Source: Nitrososphaerota archaeon
Lineage (GTDB): Archaea; Thermoproteota; Nitrososphaeria; Nitrososphaerales; Gagatemarchaeaceae
Length of the DNA stretch: 64,000 nucleotides
Direction of reading: 5' to 3'
Assembly (NCBI GenBank): GCA_029785825.1
Contig: JAFLYY010000001.1
Location: 434,001 to 498,000, forward strand
Part shown: positions 25,213-33,493 of the stretch, piece by piece
How the letters are laid out: each line of letters begins with the position of its first letter
Numbering within the stretch: the first letter of the stretch is position 1
Notes under the pieces: generated by a model
What the model was told of the DNA's origin: nothing
What the model saw: only the letters and a program-made list of their open reading frames with translations
The model's database searches: none
Translations under genes and position numbers: made by a program

Positions 25213-26088
25213 TCAGAGCTCCGATGGGTCTCTACCGTGATATCTGCTTTGGGCCAATCTGAGCGGAACGAGCGTGGCAACAACTGTCATGAGAACCACA
25301 CCGACTGACTGGATGGGCAGAACTGGGCCCAAAAGGCCTCCGGCGGCAATCGAACCTACAGTTGTAAGATTACCGATGAACAAGCCGACAGAAGCAACCC
25401 ACCTCGGGACGGGTGTCATGAACGAAGGTTTCCAGATTCCATAGACACCTGGTGCGTCCAAGAAAAGTAAGAAACCCGCTTGAGAAGTCGCGAACGAAAA
25501 CGCCTGAGAAGTGGGGATTTGAAAGAGGAAATAGTTGCTAGTTAACCATAGCGCTCCCCCAAAAACTGTTAACCCCAAGAGAAGAAGAGCAGACGCCTTC
25601 CGAACTATCGAAAATGCCGACTCATCGCGTTCAGGCGTCTCTGTCGGAGTCGCCTGGCTCTCCCTCGACGCGATGAGAGCCAAGAAGCCTTCTCGTTGGG
25701 GTGCCGCTATCTTGGCTTTGTGGACCTTCCCATGAATGGAGAAGCTAACAGTTTTTCCTCTGAGCCGGAACCTATCCACCTGCGAAAGAGGGATTCTGAC
25801 GGCGCCATTGCGGGCAGCCAACGCCTCTAGTGGGAGCTTGGTCAGGCGTCCACGGGCTCGGGAAGAGACGAAAGCGAGCACGAGCCAACTGCCGATTCCC
25901 GCTGCAAGACCCTCGATGAACCCTCCTAGCGTTCCTGTTGCCAGATTGACTGTAACCAACATCGTTACGAAGAGCACGAAAAAGTAGACCGGCGAGACGA
26001 CCTGAACGCTGATAATCGCGTTCTCTGTAAACCAATAGCTCCTGACAAAATAGTAGTGTGCCAACAAGTGGGTAGTCGAGTCACTCAA
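25213..26088 (-). CDS. Polytopic membrane protein, partner of RHS tail C (family 2)
   Basis: A 291-residue protein beginning SDSTTHLLAHYYFVRSYWF, with two N-terminal helices (VSPVYFFVLFVTMLVTVNLA; GGFIEGLAAGIGSWLVLAFV), a cytoplasmic beta-rich segment (IPLSQVDRFRLRGKTVSFSI) and four more helices. It is a clear homologue of 27639-28493 (AHYSFTTSYWFTE, LSDVGQMTLKGREVRF, PLPRWFAFVALAFLNLSTV). The TTG overlaps the tail C stop (TTGA), so the two are translationally coupled. An immunity or membrane-receptor role is inferred from position. Confidence 0.65.
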   Translation of the reverse strand: MSDSTTHLLAHYYFVRSYWFTENAIISVQVVSPVYFFVLFVTMLVTVNLATGTLGGFIEGLAAGIGSWLVLAFVSSRARGRLTKLPLEALAARNGAVRIPLSQVDRFRLRGKTVSFSIHGKVHKAKIAAPQREGFLALIASRESQATPTETPERDESAFSIVRKASALLLLGLTVFGGALWLTSNYFLFQIPTSQAFSFATSQAGFLLFLDAPGVYGIWKPSFMTPVPRWVASVGLFIGNLTTVGSIAAGGLLGPVLPIQSVGVVLMTVVATLVPLRLAQSRYHGRDPSEL

Positions 26089-26615
26089 AGCAATCCAAAG
26101 ATCCCGGTCATCACCGTGCCATAGCCTTCGTCCCAAGCGGTCTCCACTCCCAAAGGTGTTGCATTCGGTCCGGCGAGTTCCAGATACGCTAATGCTGACG
26201 CATCACCCGCAGCAATCGCAGCGTCAAAGGGGATCGCACCTTCCTCAGCAAAAGCGGTAACAAGAACTCCCGCGACGGCGGTTCCGTAGAGATATGAAAG
26301 ATACTTCGAATCTGCTTGCTCGCAAGTGGCCGAACCCTGACACAAAGGCAACGAAGGCGTAGTCGATGAGGGCTGCACGCAGTCCCTCACTTCTCCCTGC
26401 TGGCAGGTCCGCTCGTCGCTCGTCGTCGTTGTCGTCACGGTGGTCATGGTGGCCGTCGACGTCGGCGTGGAGACTGTGCAGTACGACCTCTGAGCAGTGT
26501 CCGGCGCCGAGCCTGGAATCAGATGGTGCCCGAGGGGCCGACGTGCCTCGGGAGGTCGTCCACCTCGTAGACCGTTGTAGGTGTCCTGGGTGACGAACCT
26601 CCCGACGGAGAGCAT
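26085..26615 (-). CDS. RHS C-terminal fragment C with tail of the GPNATP family
   Basis: 176 residues. Only the last piece of an RHS core remains (SVGRFVTQDTYNG), followed by degraded core and a Thr/Ser linker (TATMTTVTTTTTSDERTC). The tail has RTCQQGEVRDCVQPSSTTPS, a hydrophobic segment (YLYGTAVAGVLVTAFAEEGA) and AGPNATPLGVETAWDEGYG. The same tail type is seen in fragments E, F and H. The first codons lie inside the 3' end of the preceding partner gene D. Its stop overlaps the partner gene start by 3 bases (TTGA). Confidence 0.6.
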   Translation of the reverse strand: MLSVGRFVTQDTYNGLRGGRPPEARRPLGHHLIPGSAPDTAQRSYCTVSTPTSTATMTTVTTTTTSDERTCQQGEVRDCVQPSSTTPSLPLCQGSATCEQADSKYLSYLYGTAVAGVLVTAFAEEGAIPFDAAIAAGDASALAYLELAGPNATPLGVETAWDEGYGTVMTGIFGLL

Positions 26616-26899
26616 TTGTTGGCCGCTGTTGGGTGTGACTGTTTCTTAAGGTATCGTCGTACCCATAAGACCCAGAACAAACCTCCCAGCAATGCCACGG
26701 CTATTTCGATAATGGGTGAAGCCTGTGGGAACATGTCGGAAGACTTGACTGACTCGGCAACTATCAAAAGGACAAAAACAAGTATGACCAGCCTAATCAT
26801 GAGTGGCCGGATGTCAGCAGGTTTCATCGTGATAATATCGGGCCCTTTCGTTTCCGATTTGTATGGAGTCAATTTGGGATAGCTTCGTTCCAGCTTCAT
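26519..26899 (-). CDS. Small two-helix membrane protein, partner of RHS tail E (family 3)
   Basis: 126 residues. ADIRPLMIRLVILVFVLL and SPIIEIAVALLGGLFWVLWV are membrane helices joined by a short loop (AESVKSSDMFPQA). The degenerate copy at 34739-34938 has MKPFQFRPITVRLIMLVLAL and the same loop. It starts 10 nt after the tail E stop. The last ~35 residues read through RHS-derived sequence of fragment C in another frame, so the original protein may have ended near RRYLKKQSH. An immunity-like role is inferred only. Confidence 0.55.
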   Translation of the reverse strand: MKLERSYPKLTPYKSETKGPDIITMKPADIRPLMIRLVILVFVLLIVAESVKSSDMFPQASPIIEIAVALLGGLFWVLWVRRYLKKQSHPTAANKCSPSGGSSPRTPTTVYEVDDLPRHVGPSGTI

Positions 26900-26909
26900 T
26901 CTCTCAACT

Positions 26910-27281
26910 TCAAGGCAAATTGCTTATGATGTCTCCAAGCCACTGTGAGAAGATATTTAGGGGTGTAGAAGCAAAAGCCCCCTCGGACGTCGCATTCGGA
27001 CCTTCAGTGGCTGTGTATACGGCTGCATCCCACGTGGAGGCAGCAAGTCCACCTGTTGTTGAAGCGAAGGCAGCCGGAACAATCGCACCGACGCCAGTCA
27101 GCGCGAGAGGCGCTGTAACCACCGAAGCGAGAGCTGACGCAACAGTCAACACTCCAAGTAGAGCGACAGCGAGGCCAGCTTGGACTTCGCCCGGGCTCGG
27201 AAGAGATACTTCTGGCGAGCCATCGAAACCCGTCCCAAGGCAATGGACGTCTCCTTCAGGGCACTGAACTTCTGTCGTCAC
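26910..27281 (-). CDS. Headless RHS tail E (GPNATP family)
   Basis: 123 residues starting TTEVQCPEGDVHCLG, the same linker as fragment H. Alanine-rich hydrophobic helices follow (GLAVALLGVLTVASALASVV; APLALTGVGAIVPAAFAST), then EGPNATSEGAF and a C-terminal IFSQWLGDII. The RHS core that should precede it is absent. Instead the sequence meets tail F head to head at a GTCGAC palindrome (27304-27309). Translation would need a start in the remaining linker, so expression is doubtful. Confidence 0.5.
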   Translation of the reverse strand: MTTEVQCPEGDVHCLGTGFDGSPEVSLPSPGEVQAGLAVALLGVLTVASALASVVTAPLALTGVGAIVPAAFASTTGGLAASTWDAAVYTATEGPNATSEGAFASTPLNIFSQWLGDIISNLP

Positions 27282-27282
27282 G

Positions 27283-27642
27283 GTGGTCGTGGTGGCCGTC
27301 GATGTCGACGAGCGGACCTGCCGGCAGGGAGAGGTGAGGGACTGCGTGCAGCCCTCATCGACTACGCCTTCGCTGGATAGCTTGTGTCAGGATTCACTCA
27401 CATGCCAGCAGGCAATCCTCATGTATGAGGGGCCACTAGGCTCCACAGGCGGCGTTGGGGTGGCTACTGTCGAGCTAGGACCCCTAGCATGGCTCAACGA
27501 TGGAGCTATGGTGGTGGGGGATGCCATGGCTCTGTACTACATTCAGAGTTACGGCCCACAAGCGACACCAACCGGTGTACTACAACGGTTTGAGAGCGGA
27601 TACTCGAATTTCCTCGAACCGTTCCGAGAAGACATCATGTGA
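27283..27642 (+). CDS. Headless RHS tail F (GPNATP family)
   Basis: 119 residues. After an antisense piece of tail E linker come ERTCRQGEVRDCVQPSSTTPS, a helix (VATVELGPLAWLNDGAMVVG), GDAMALYYIQSYGPQATPTG and FESGYSNFLEPF. It is strongly similar to tail C, down to the cysteine pairs. No RHS core precedes it. The stop overlaps the partner start by 4 nt (GTGA). As it lacks its shell it should not be deliverable; it may be a stored module. Confidence 0.55.
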   Translation: MVVVAVDVDERTCRQGEVRDCVQPSSTTPSLDSLCQDSLTCQQAILMYEGPLGSTGGVGVATVELGPLAWLNDGAMVVGDAMALYYIQSYGPQATPTGVLQRFESGYSNFLEPFREDIM

Positions 27643-28493
27643 GTACGATGGCCAACCCGCTACAGGCGCACTATTCTTTCACAACGAGCTACTGGTTCAC
27701 AGAAGACGAAATACTCTGGATTCGAGTCGTCCCTGTAGCCTATTTCTTTGTGATTGCCGGGGTCATCGCGGTCTTCTTCTTCGTTTTCACCGGCTCCTTT
27801 GGTGGGCTGGAGGCAGGCGCTGTCAGCTGGGCAATCCTCACGCTAGTGTCGAAGCGATCCCGCAGGGGGCTTGCCGGAGCCTCGGTGGATGCCTTAGCTG
27901 ACGAGCGGGGGCTGCACAGAATCCTTCTCTCAGATGTCGGTCAGATGACGCTCAAAGGAAGGGAGGTGCGATTCTTGTTCGGCGGGAAGCGCTACAGAGC
28001 CAGCATGAGCGAAGCTGACCGGAGTCAATTCGAGGCTCTCCTCTCCATGCACGCTAAACAGTTAGCCCTGACCACTGTAGTAGCCCCGAAGCCCGAGGCC
28101 GTCGCACGACGCTCCAAGAACCTCACTTGGATTATAGCCGTGGCCCTCTATGGTATCTTAATGGGTTGGCTTGGGTTGGTCGCGTTTTCGTTTGGAGCGT
28201 TCACCGGGCCTGCAGGGCTTTGGTTCGGGGGCTCCGACCTGGCTGTTGCCTCGTTCTTCAACGCGGTCATCTTCATCGGCGCAGTTAAGCCAGTCTTGAT
28301 GTCCCCGCTACCACGCTGGTTTGCGTTTGTGGCGCTTGCGTTCCTCAACCTGTCAACCGTGTTTGATCTGGTGGGGGGGTCATACTTCTTTGCCTTTGAT
28401 TTGGCACTCAAGACGTTAGGAATCCTGCTTCCGGCTGCCATCCTTGGCCGGGTGGCGTATCATCGCCTAGCGGACGACCTTGGCGTGGAATAA
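27639..28493 (+). CDS. Polytopic membrane protein, partner of RHS tail F (family 2)
   Basis: A 284-residue homologue of the partner at 25213-26088: same AHYSFTTSYWFTEDEI start, two helices, a central soluble part (RILLSDVGQMTLKGREVRFLF) and four C-terminal helices (WIIAVALYGILMGWLGLVAF; SFFNAVIFIGAVKPVLM; FAFVALAFLNLSTVFDLVGG). The GTG overlaps the tail stop; an ATG three codons on is an alternative. The matching pair order and coupling in two places support a functional unit. Confidence 0.65.
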   Translation: MSTMANPLQAHYSFTTSYWFTEDEILWIRVVPVAYFFVIAGVIAVFFFVFTGSFGGLEAGAVSWAILTLVSKRSRRGLAGASVDALADERGLHRILLSDVGQMTLKGREVRFLFGGKRYRASMSEADRSQFEALLSMHAKQLALTTVVAPKPEAVARRSKNLTWIIAVALYGILMGWLGLVAFSFGAFTGPAGLWFGGSDLAVASFFNAVIFIGAVKPVLMSPLPRWFAFVALAFLNLSTVFDLVGGSYFFAFDLALKTLGILLPAAILGRVAYHRLADDLGVE

Positions 28494-28822
28494 GCAAGGC
28501 CAATCTATCGCCTGGCGGCGATGTTCCTAACTATATTCTCAGCCGTGTGGGACACGGACGCCTAAAGGGGCAGTTCTCCTTGCCTTCTCTGCACTAGTGA
28601 GCCGTCACTTGCACCAATATCGGCAGGGACTCGTACCCGGAAGTCGATAAACCCGGGGGCCACACCACCTCAGGTGTAGGCCTATCACGCGCTCCTCTAT
28701 TGCTTCCCCTGACCTGACCTTCTTACGGCCGGCCTGGCCTCCTCAGTTTCAGTAGGCGCTGACCGGGCTGCTTGGCATCGACTGCCCTAGCCATCTAGGG
28801 CGCGTTCACCCAATATTCGCCG
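28494..28822. other. Intergenic stretch without recognisable gene
   Basis: About 330 nt after partner F. I see no sensible frame on either strand and no tRNA or rRNA pattern. ACACC and GGTGT halves near 28660-28680 could form a short hairpin. It separates the RHS modules from an ATPase/PIN segment. Confidence 0.4.
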
Positions 28823-29194
28823 GTGGTCTCGAAGGGCGGCGTCGAAGGGTCAGAGGAATCGGAAGGCCGGGGGGCGGCGAAGGTCCTGAGGCTGACCGAG
28901 GTTCCGCTGATCAAGGAGCCCCTCAAGGAGAAGGAGGCTGAAAGGCTGTCCCTCATCTCCTCGCCGACGGTGAGAAGCCTCGGAGTAGCTTTTACGCCGG
29001 GGAAGACTGATTTCCTCATCTCATCGCACTCGATGCCCGACCTGAACAGGTACCTGGCCCTCCTGAAGTCGGTGTACGGCGAGTTGAGCGTGGTCGGCGA
29101 CCAGTCGAAGCCAGCCTTCCTGAGGGAGATTCCGAGGATCGTAGGGTTACCCACTGCGATTCGCAACGACGCGCCATCTCCATCGTTAGGCTGA
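28823..29194 (+). CDS. Hypothetical protein fragment
   Basis: 123 residues, not recognised. The middle looks like real protein (AERLSLISSPTVRSLGVAFT; DLNRYLALLKSVYGELSVVG), with strand-helix alternation like the N-terminal domain of conjugation-type ATPases. I cannot prove that. The ends look random. It may be a remnant of the same mobile gene as the P-loop fragment at 30060. Confidence 0.35.
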   Translation: MVSKGGVEGSEESEGRGAAKVLRLTEVPLIKEPLKEKEAERLSLISSPTVRSLGVAFTPGKTDFLISSHSMPDLNRYLALLKSVYGELSVVGDQSKPAFLREIPRIVGLPTAIRNDAPSPSLG

Positions 29195-29250
29195 CAATAT
29201 CTCAGGAATTCCGTGTCTGGAACGTTCTGTTCGCGCGCGATTGAGGATAG

Positions 29251-29421
29251 TCAGCGCTTGGCCGCGCGAATTCTCGCCATCTTGGCGAGGCCGGTGTAGA
29301 CCTGGCCAGCGGCTTTCAGGTACTCCCTCCGTTCTACGGGTTCCATCTCCTTCATCTCCTTGGAAAGCTCGGAGCGTACTTTCTCCAGGTCGCGCCGGGT
29401 CACGTCGTTTCGCTTAGCCAA
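29251..29421 (-). CDS. Small basic protein coupled to the PIN gene
   Basis: 56 residues, rich in Arg, Lys and Glu and probably all-helical (RRDLEKVRSELSKEMKEMEP, VERREYLKAAGQVYTGLAKM). The TTG precedes the PIN stop by a few bases (TTGGCTAAG), so the frames overlap and are likely cotranslated. Possible antitoxin, but VapB-like antitoxins usually lie upstream, and no DNA-binding motif is evident. Confidence 0.5.
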   Translation of the reverse strand: MAKRNDVTRRDLEKVRSELSKEMKEMEPVERREYLKAAGQVYTGLAKMARIRAAKR

Positions 29422-29899
29422 GCCCCAGATACCTCTCGACTTCGGTCGGGTCCCAGACTATTAAGCTTGCAAGGCCAGCAGAGGAATTCACCTTGTTGAT
29501 CTTCATTGCGACCTTTCCATTGAAGTGCCCTCTGTCCCACGAGGCAAGGCAGTCGCACCTCAGCAGCGTCGCAGAGGCATAGTGCATCAGGTCGATGAAC
29601 CTTCCAACTCCCAGAATCCTGTGAGAAAGGTACTGGTCCACAAGATTCCAAAGCCAGTCATCCAGATTCTCTACCGCTTCGATCTCGTGCTCTTCGACGG
29701 TCCTTGCGAGCCGCGAAGCCGCCTCGCTGCCGCGCATCTCCGCTGCCTTCGCCGCTTCGAGGAAGAAGGGAGGGCCGATGGCCGTCGGGATGCTCCGGTT
29801 CCTGAGATGACGCAGGAACCGGACAGACTCGGAGTGGAACTCGTCCTGATCATCCGCCGTCGCGATTACCACCGAGGTGTCGACGTACACCTTCGTCAA
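29414..29899 (-). CDS. PIN-domain ribonuclease (VapC-like)
   Basis: A 161-residue PIN domain, a Mg-dependent RNase fold common in VapC toxins. Acidic residues at the expected places: D7 (VYVDTSVVIA), E48 (FFLEAAKAA), D103 (FIDLMHYASA) and D122 (ASWDRGHF). The TTG is about 29 nt after a CTTATCTC box, so it may be leaderless. No VapB is seen upstream; a 56-residue protein overlaps its 3' end. It lies within the RHS island. Confidence 0.82.
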   Translation of the reverse strand: MTKVYVDTSVVIATADDQDEFHSESVRFLRHLRNRSIPTAIGPPFFLEAAKAAEMRGSEAASRLARTVEEHEIEAVENLDDWLWNLVDQYLSHRILGVGRFIDLMHYASATLLRCDCLASWDRGHFNGKVAMKINKVNSSAGLASLIVWDPTEVERYLGLG

Positions 29900-30059
29900 A
29901 CGTATCGACCAGAGGTCATCTCACAGCTTATCTCGGCAGCCGCACTTGAGCGCTCATGTCGTAGTAGAGAATCGGGGAGAGAGCAGGTCGTACCGATGCG
30001 GCGCCAAATCAGCGCTCAGCCCTGTTAAATCCCGACCTGCCTTCTCCGACTGATTCCGA

Positions 30060-30254
30060 TTGGGCCAGACCCTCGACAGCGACGACACGAAGTTCCACAT
30101 GCTCGTCACCGGCGGGACCGGGAGCGGCAAGACCAACGCCGTCCTGCACATGCTCAAGCTCCTCTTCAGCAAGAAGGAGGAAGGGAAGCCGCATTTCTTA
30201 GAATCTGGGGTCCGAGCAAGACGAGGAGACTTGTTGAAATTGGCGATGCTGTAG
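30060..30254 (+). pseudogene. 5' end of a P-loop ATPase gene, truncated
   Basis: The TTG, 30 nt after TGTTAAATCC, starts QTLDSDDTKFHMLVTGGTGSGKTNAVLHML, where GGTGSGKT is a Walker A loop followed by a helix, as in HerA/VirB4-type (DUF87) DNA-translocating ATPases. After GKPHFL the frame degenerates and stops within 20 codons. No Walker B follows. It is probably a mobile-element remnant cut by rearrangement. Confidence 0.6.
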
Positions 30255-30672
30255 ATTTGATGCAAAGCAATCATCAACTATTACCCGAATTCGCAAGCAA
30301 GCTGTATCTGGGCGGAGAAAACGCCATGGGCGGAACTTATTTTTGCCAAGCATGCGGGATGGCAACATGTTCTATTACAGCCTAGGAGGCATCTTGGATT
30401 TCATCACCTACCCTCCAGGCTACAGAAAAGAAGATGTTGTCGGGTGTGCGAAAAGGCATTCCTTCGGAGATACGCTCAAAAGTATCGGGTAAGATTCTGG
30501 GTCATCCTCCATATACGTGGTGCCCCTACGAGGAGAGTAGTGATATTCTTACCAAGCTAGAAGCCGAATCACCAAAGCTGCAAGTCGTTCTTGACTGCCC
30601 TCCAGTTGTTGCTTGGCGGATCAACGAGCTTCCAATGGTCAATTCCTCATCGAAAGGAATGCTGCGCTCACG
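30255..30672. other. Rearranged stretch before RHS fragment G
   Basis: About 420 nt of lower GC. Short plausible frames exist, e.g. AVDLMQSNHQLLPEFASKLY then YFCQACGMATC (30250-30380), and a 46-codon frame at about 30349-30489 with FYYSLGGILDFITYP. None is long or recognisable. The sequence meets the RHS core abruptly at 30673, so it looks like debris from rearrangement. Confidence 0.4.
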
Positions 30673-31436
30673 ACGTCCCCTACGGGATGGACTACGCGAT
30701 GGTGGGGGAGGAGCTGTTCCAGTACACAGGGAAGCTCCTCGACGAGTCGACGGGGCTCTACTACGAAGGGGCGAGGTACTACGACCCGACGACGGGGAGG
30801 TTCATCACGGAGGACTCCTACAACGGGACCCTCACGGACCCTCTCTCCCAGAACAGGTACCTCTACGCCGAAGACAACCCGATGAGGTACGTGGACCCGA
30901 CTGGGCACGTGATCGTGGCAGTCGGGAGCGGCGGCGGAGCAACCACTCAGCCAGAGGATTTCATGACCTGGTTGGCGAACAGTGGATTCTTCAATGACCC
31001 TGTGCACCAGACTCAGTTGGCGTTTGTGGTCGTTGACGCGGCGGCGCTCACTCTTCAGGCGTCCGATATTGAGTTATTCAGGGATGGTATCGCTAATGCG
31101 GCGATAAGAGTCCTGTTTTCGGGAGGTAAGCTTTCATACTCCGCCCAACAGCTAGTGGGTGATATCTACAACAACAACCTTCCTGGTGTTCTCGCCGCTG
31201 GATATGGGGTCGCAGGGAATGCCATCCACATTTTTGTTAACGGTCTCACCATCTGGGATAGGCTCGCTTTTGTCGCTGCCGTCGGATTGAACTGGGGCGG
31301 GGACGTAATTACTGAAGGAGATCTGGACTTCGCGGGCAACGCGCTCACGGGATCCGCTCTAGCCCTAGACGCGGGTATTTTGGCGTACGAGATGGCATCC
31401 GCTTATGATCAGTATCTCTCATCGTACAGCTCCTGA
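30591..31436 (+). CDS. RHS C-terminal fragment G with alanine-rich tail
   Basis: 281 residues if read from the first start, but only from 30673 is it RHS: VPYGMDYAMVGEELFQYTGK, YYDPTTGRFITEDSYNG, NRYLYAEDNPMRYVDPTGH. A Gly linker (VIVAVGSGGG) shared with fragment I leads to a tail (FMTWLANSGFF; QLAFVVVDAAALTLQASDIE; NALTGSALALDAGILAYEMA) homologous to the fragment I tail. The first ~27 residues are foreign sequence joined at 30673. The partner gene starts 10 nt downstream. Confidence 0.62.
   Translation: MTALQLLLGGSTSFQWSIPHRKECCAHDVPYGMDYAMVGEELFQYTGKLLDESTGLYYEGARYYDPTTGRFITEDSYNGTLTDPLSQNRYLYAEDNPMRYVDPTGHVIVAVGSGGGATTQPEDFMTWLANSGFFNDPVHQTQLAFVVVDAAALTLQASDIELFRDGIANAAIRVLFSGGKLSYSAQQLVGDIYNNNLPGVLAAGYGVAGNAIHIFVNGLTIWDRLAFVAAVGLNWGGDVITEGDLDFAGNALTGSALALDAGILAYEMASAYDQYLSSYSS
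30673..30915 (+). repeat. RHS core repeat, middle copy
   Basis: 243 bp matching the core at 33672-33914 region and its inverted copy near 24.5-24.8 kb with a single base difference seen by eye (GACGACGGG against GACCACGGG). It ends in the linker just after CACGTGATCG. Confidence 0.8.
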
Positions 31437-31446
31437 GTGATGTGGC

Positions 31447-31968
31447 TTGGACGGCTCCTTCACCGCGCTCGGGTATGAGGACATCTCTCCCACCAACCCC
31501 CTATATTTCGTCCCAGCCGCAGGGATCCTGCAACTCCTCATACTGCTCGTGATAAGTACTGAAGGCGGGCCCGATTTCCTGTTTACGAACATCCCGCTCA
31601 TCGGCGACCCGTTTCCAATCTCCTTCTTGGCGTTCCTAATCTCCACTGTTTTTGAGGCAGTGGTAGTCAGGCATCGCAGGAAACCTCCATCCACGCTGAA
31701 TATCTCTTATTACGACCGAAGGCGGACGGGAGGCCAACTTGCTCTCTCATATTCGATACCCGGTGGTAAGACCCGAACTTCCATCGCCGTACGGAAGGTG
31801 AAATGGTATCCGACCAAGCCACTAACTCGGGTGGCTCATACCGTCGAGGGAAGAGTAAATGGCACAACGTCATCCATGATGGTGCTTTTCAAGAAACCAA
31901 GAATCTTCCTCTTGTTGGGCTTCTCAAGCGCCGAAGAGATGAACGAGGTCTACGAGTTGCTCAGATGA
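31447..31968 (+). CDS. Small membrane protein, partner of RHS tail G (family 4)
   Basis: 173 residues from a TTG. It starts DGSFTALGYEDISPTNPLYF, with helices PAAGILQLLILLVISTE and FPISFLAFLISTVFEAVVV, then a beta-rich domain (LNISYYDRRRTGGQLALSYS; RIFLLLGFSSAEEMNEVYEL). It is homologous to 36673-37179 in both halves (VGYE start, LGF...VYE-LL end). It follows a tail that is also homologous, so tail and partner families travel together. Role inferred. Confidence 0.62.
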   Translation: MDGSFTALGYEDISPTNPLYFVPAAGILQLLILLVISTEGGPDFLFTNIPLIGDPFPISFLAFLISTVFEAVVVRHRRKPPSTLNISYYDRRRTGGQLALSYSIPGGKTRTSIAVRKVKWYPTKPLTRVAHTVEGRVNGTTSSMMVLFKKPRIFLLLGFSSAEEMNEVYELLR

Positions 31969-32994
31969 GCTCCTTCGGACCTCTGACTTCGAAGGTGGTC
32001 AAATCCAAGGCACATTATCTCCGTCAGGACACTCCGGAGAGCAAGAAGCTCGTCGCGAGCGCCTCGCCCGTCACTCCTTTCAGCTTCGGATACCTCCCCT
32101 TCCGAGTGAAGTATCAGACGGCAGGGCACGAGGAGTCCAGGTACAAGGGGAAGCCGCGCGACAAGACGACAGGTTTGTGTTGCATGGGGCGAGGGACTAC
32201 GACCCGACCACGGGGAGGTTCATCACTGAAGACTCGGTAGTCGGCTCCACAAGCGACCCGATGAGCCTGAACCGCTATATGTACGCCTGGGACAACCCCA
32301 TGAAGATCGTCGATATGAACGGGCATGAGTGGTGGGACCCTGTGGCGGACCTGACGACCGCCGCATCCGATGTGGTTGGTGCAGCAACCGACGTGGCGAA
32401 GGCGGCGTCGAACGCGTGGAACAGCCTTCCGCCCGCTACATCGAATGCTGTTAGCTCGGTAATCAACACAGCTTCCACGGTTGGAAACACGGTTTCTATG
32501 GTCGTCCGGTCGACAGGGAGTTGCGTTCAGTCGACTATCTCCCAAGCGTCTCAGAGCATCTCTTCGAGCCTTGGCAGTCTGTCCGAAGCCGTTGCGGGGA
32601 CACTGACCACTGTGCGGTCATCGCGCATCATCGGACAGATAGGGAAGGCCGTGTTATCGTGCTTAGCGGGCGCCTGCGGGGCCACCGCGGTCGCGGCAGC
32701 AGCAGGAATAGTTGCTGCTTCTACAGGTGCCCTAGTCGGGGGGCGGTCGCCGCTGGAACGGGGGCGGCCGCATTTACTGTAGGAGCTTTTGTCGCCGTTG
32801 GCTTGCTTTCAATTGGAGCAGGATTCGCACTCGGCTACACAATCAAGAATGGCGTCAGCTCAACTCCACAAGGTGCCTGGAAAGCATTTGGAGCTGGAGT
32901 TACAATTATCCAACACCCAGAGGATCCGATCGAGACGCCTTCATACTGGCCATCGTCTCTTCCACCGCTCCCGGGGCCACTTTCCTTCTGGTAA
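31965..32994 (+). pseudogene. RHS C-terminal fragment J, frameshifted twice
   Basis: Starts within the last codons of the preceding partner gene. RHS repeat remnants (HYLRQDTPESKKLVASAS; KYQTAGHEESRYKGKP) shift frame near 32175 to ARDYDPTTGRFITEDSVVGS, NRYMYAWDNPMKIVD and NGHEWWDPVADLTTA, the subtype of fragment A. The Ala/Ser/Val-rich tail shifts again at a six-G run (32738-32743) and then reads VGAFVAVGLLSIGAGFALGY to a TAA. The tail is complete only if the G run is corrected. The partner gene starts 5 nt after the stop. Confidence 0.65.
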
Positions 32995-32999
32995 TTTCA

Positions 33000-33464
33000 A
33001 TGGACCAAGACAGACATGGTAGGCACGGCGGAGACTCGCTTTTCAAATATTCGCTCATTCCATTGCTAGTTGTCTGCCTCTTCTTACTGGCAGTCTTCTT
33101 TCCAATCTTGATAGGGACCGTCTTCTTCACCCCCAATCTTGTTGCGGGTTTGTTCTATTTTGTGTTGGACTTCTTGCTTGCCGGGTCGGCTTTGCGATTT
33201 TATTCCTATGACGTCCATCAAGCAAGTTTCTTCGACGACTACTTCATTGTTCGAGGCAGAGGCCCGAGGAGGAAGTTTCGGTACGAACAAGTTGCAAAGG
33301 TCGAGAAAGTTACCGTGGCTCCCATCTTGACAAACCGCACCCAAGTTCGCATCAATCTGCTAGACGAAGCTCCAATCTTGATTCCGGGGAATCTCCGTAA
33401 CAGAAAATTGAAAGCTGATTTGTATTCTTGGCTGTCTGGCCGAGTCCAGAGACGCGCTCCATAG
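33000..33464 (+). CDS. Small membrane protein, partner of RHS tail J (PH-like family 1)
   Basis: 154 residues: two helices (YSLIPLLVVCLFLLAVFFPI; LVAGLFYFVLDFLLAGSAL), then a PH-like beta domain (FFDDYFIVRGRGPRRKFRYE, VRINLLDEAPILIPG) ending DLYSWLSGRV. It is homologous to 23498-23986. The ATG is 5 nt past the tail J stop. Intact even though its tail is frameshifted, as expected if loss of the partner would be harmful; that reading is inference. Confidence 0.62.
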   Translation: MDQDRHGRHGGDSLFKYSLIPLLVVCLFLLAVFFPILIGTVFFTPNLVAGLFYFVLDFLLAGSALRFYSYDVHQASFFDDYFIVRGRGPRRKFRYEQVAKVEKVTVAPILTNRTQVRINLLDEAPILIPGNLRNRKLKADLYSWLSGRVQRRAP

Positions 33465-33493
33465 ACGGCTAGCCCTACCAGGCTTGGACCCGG

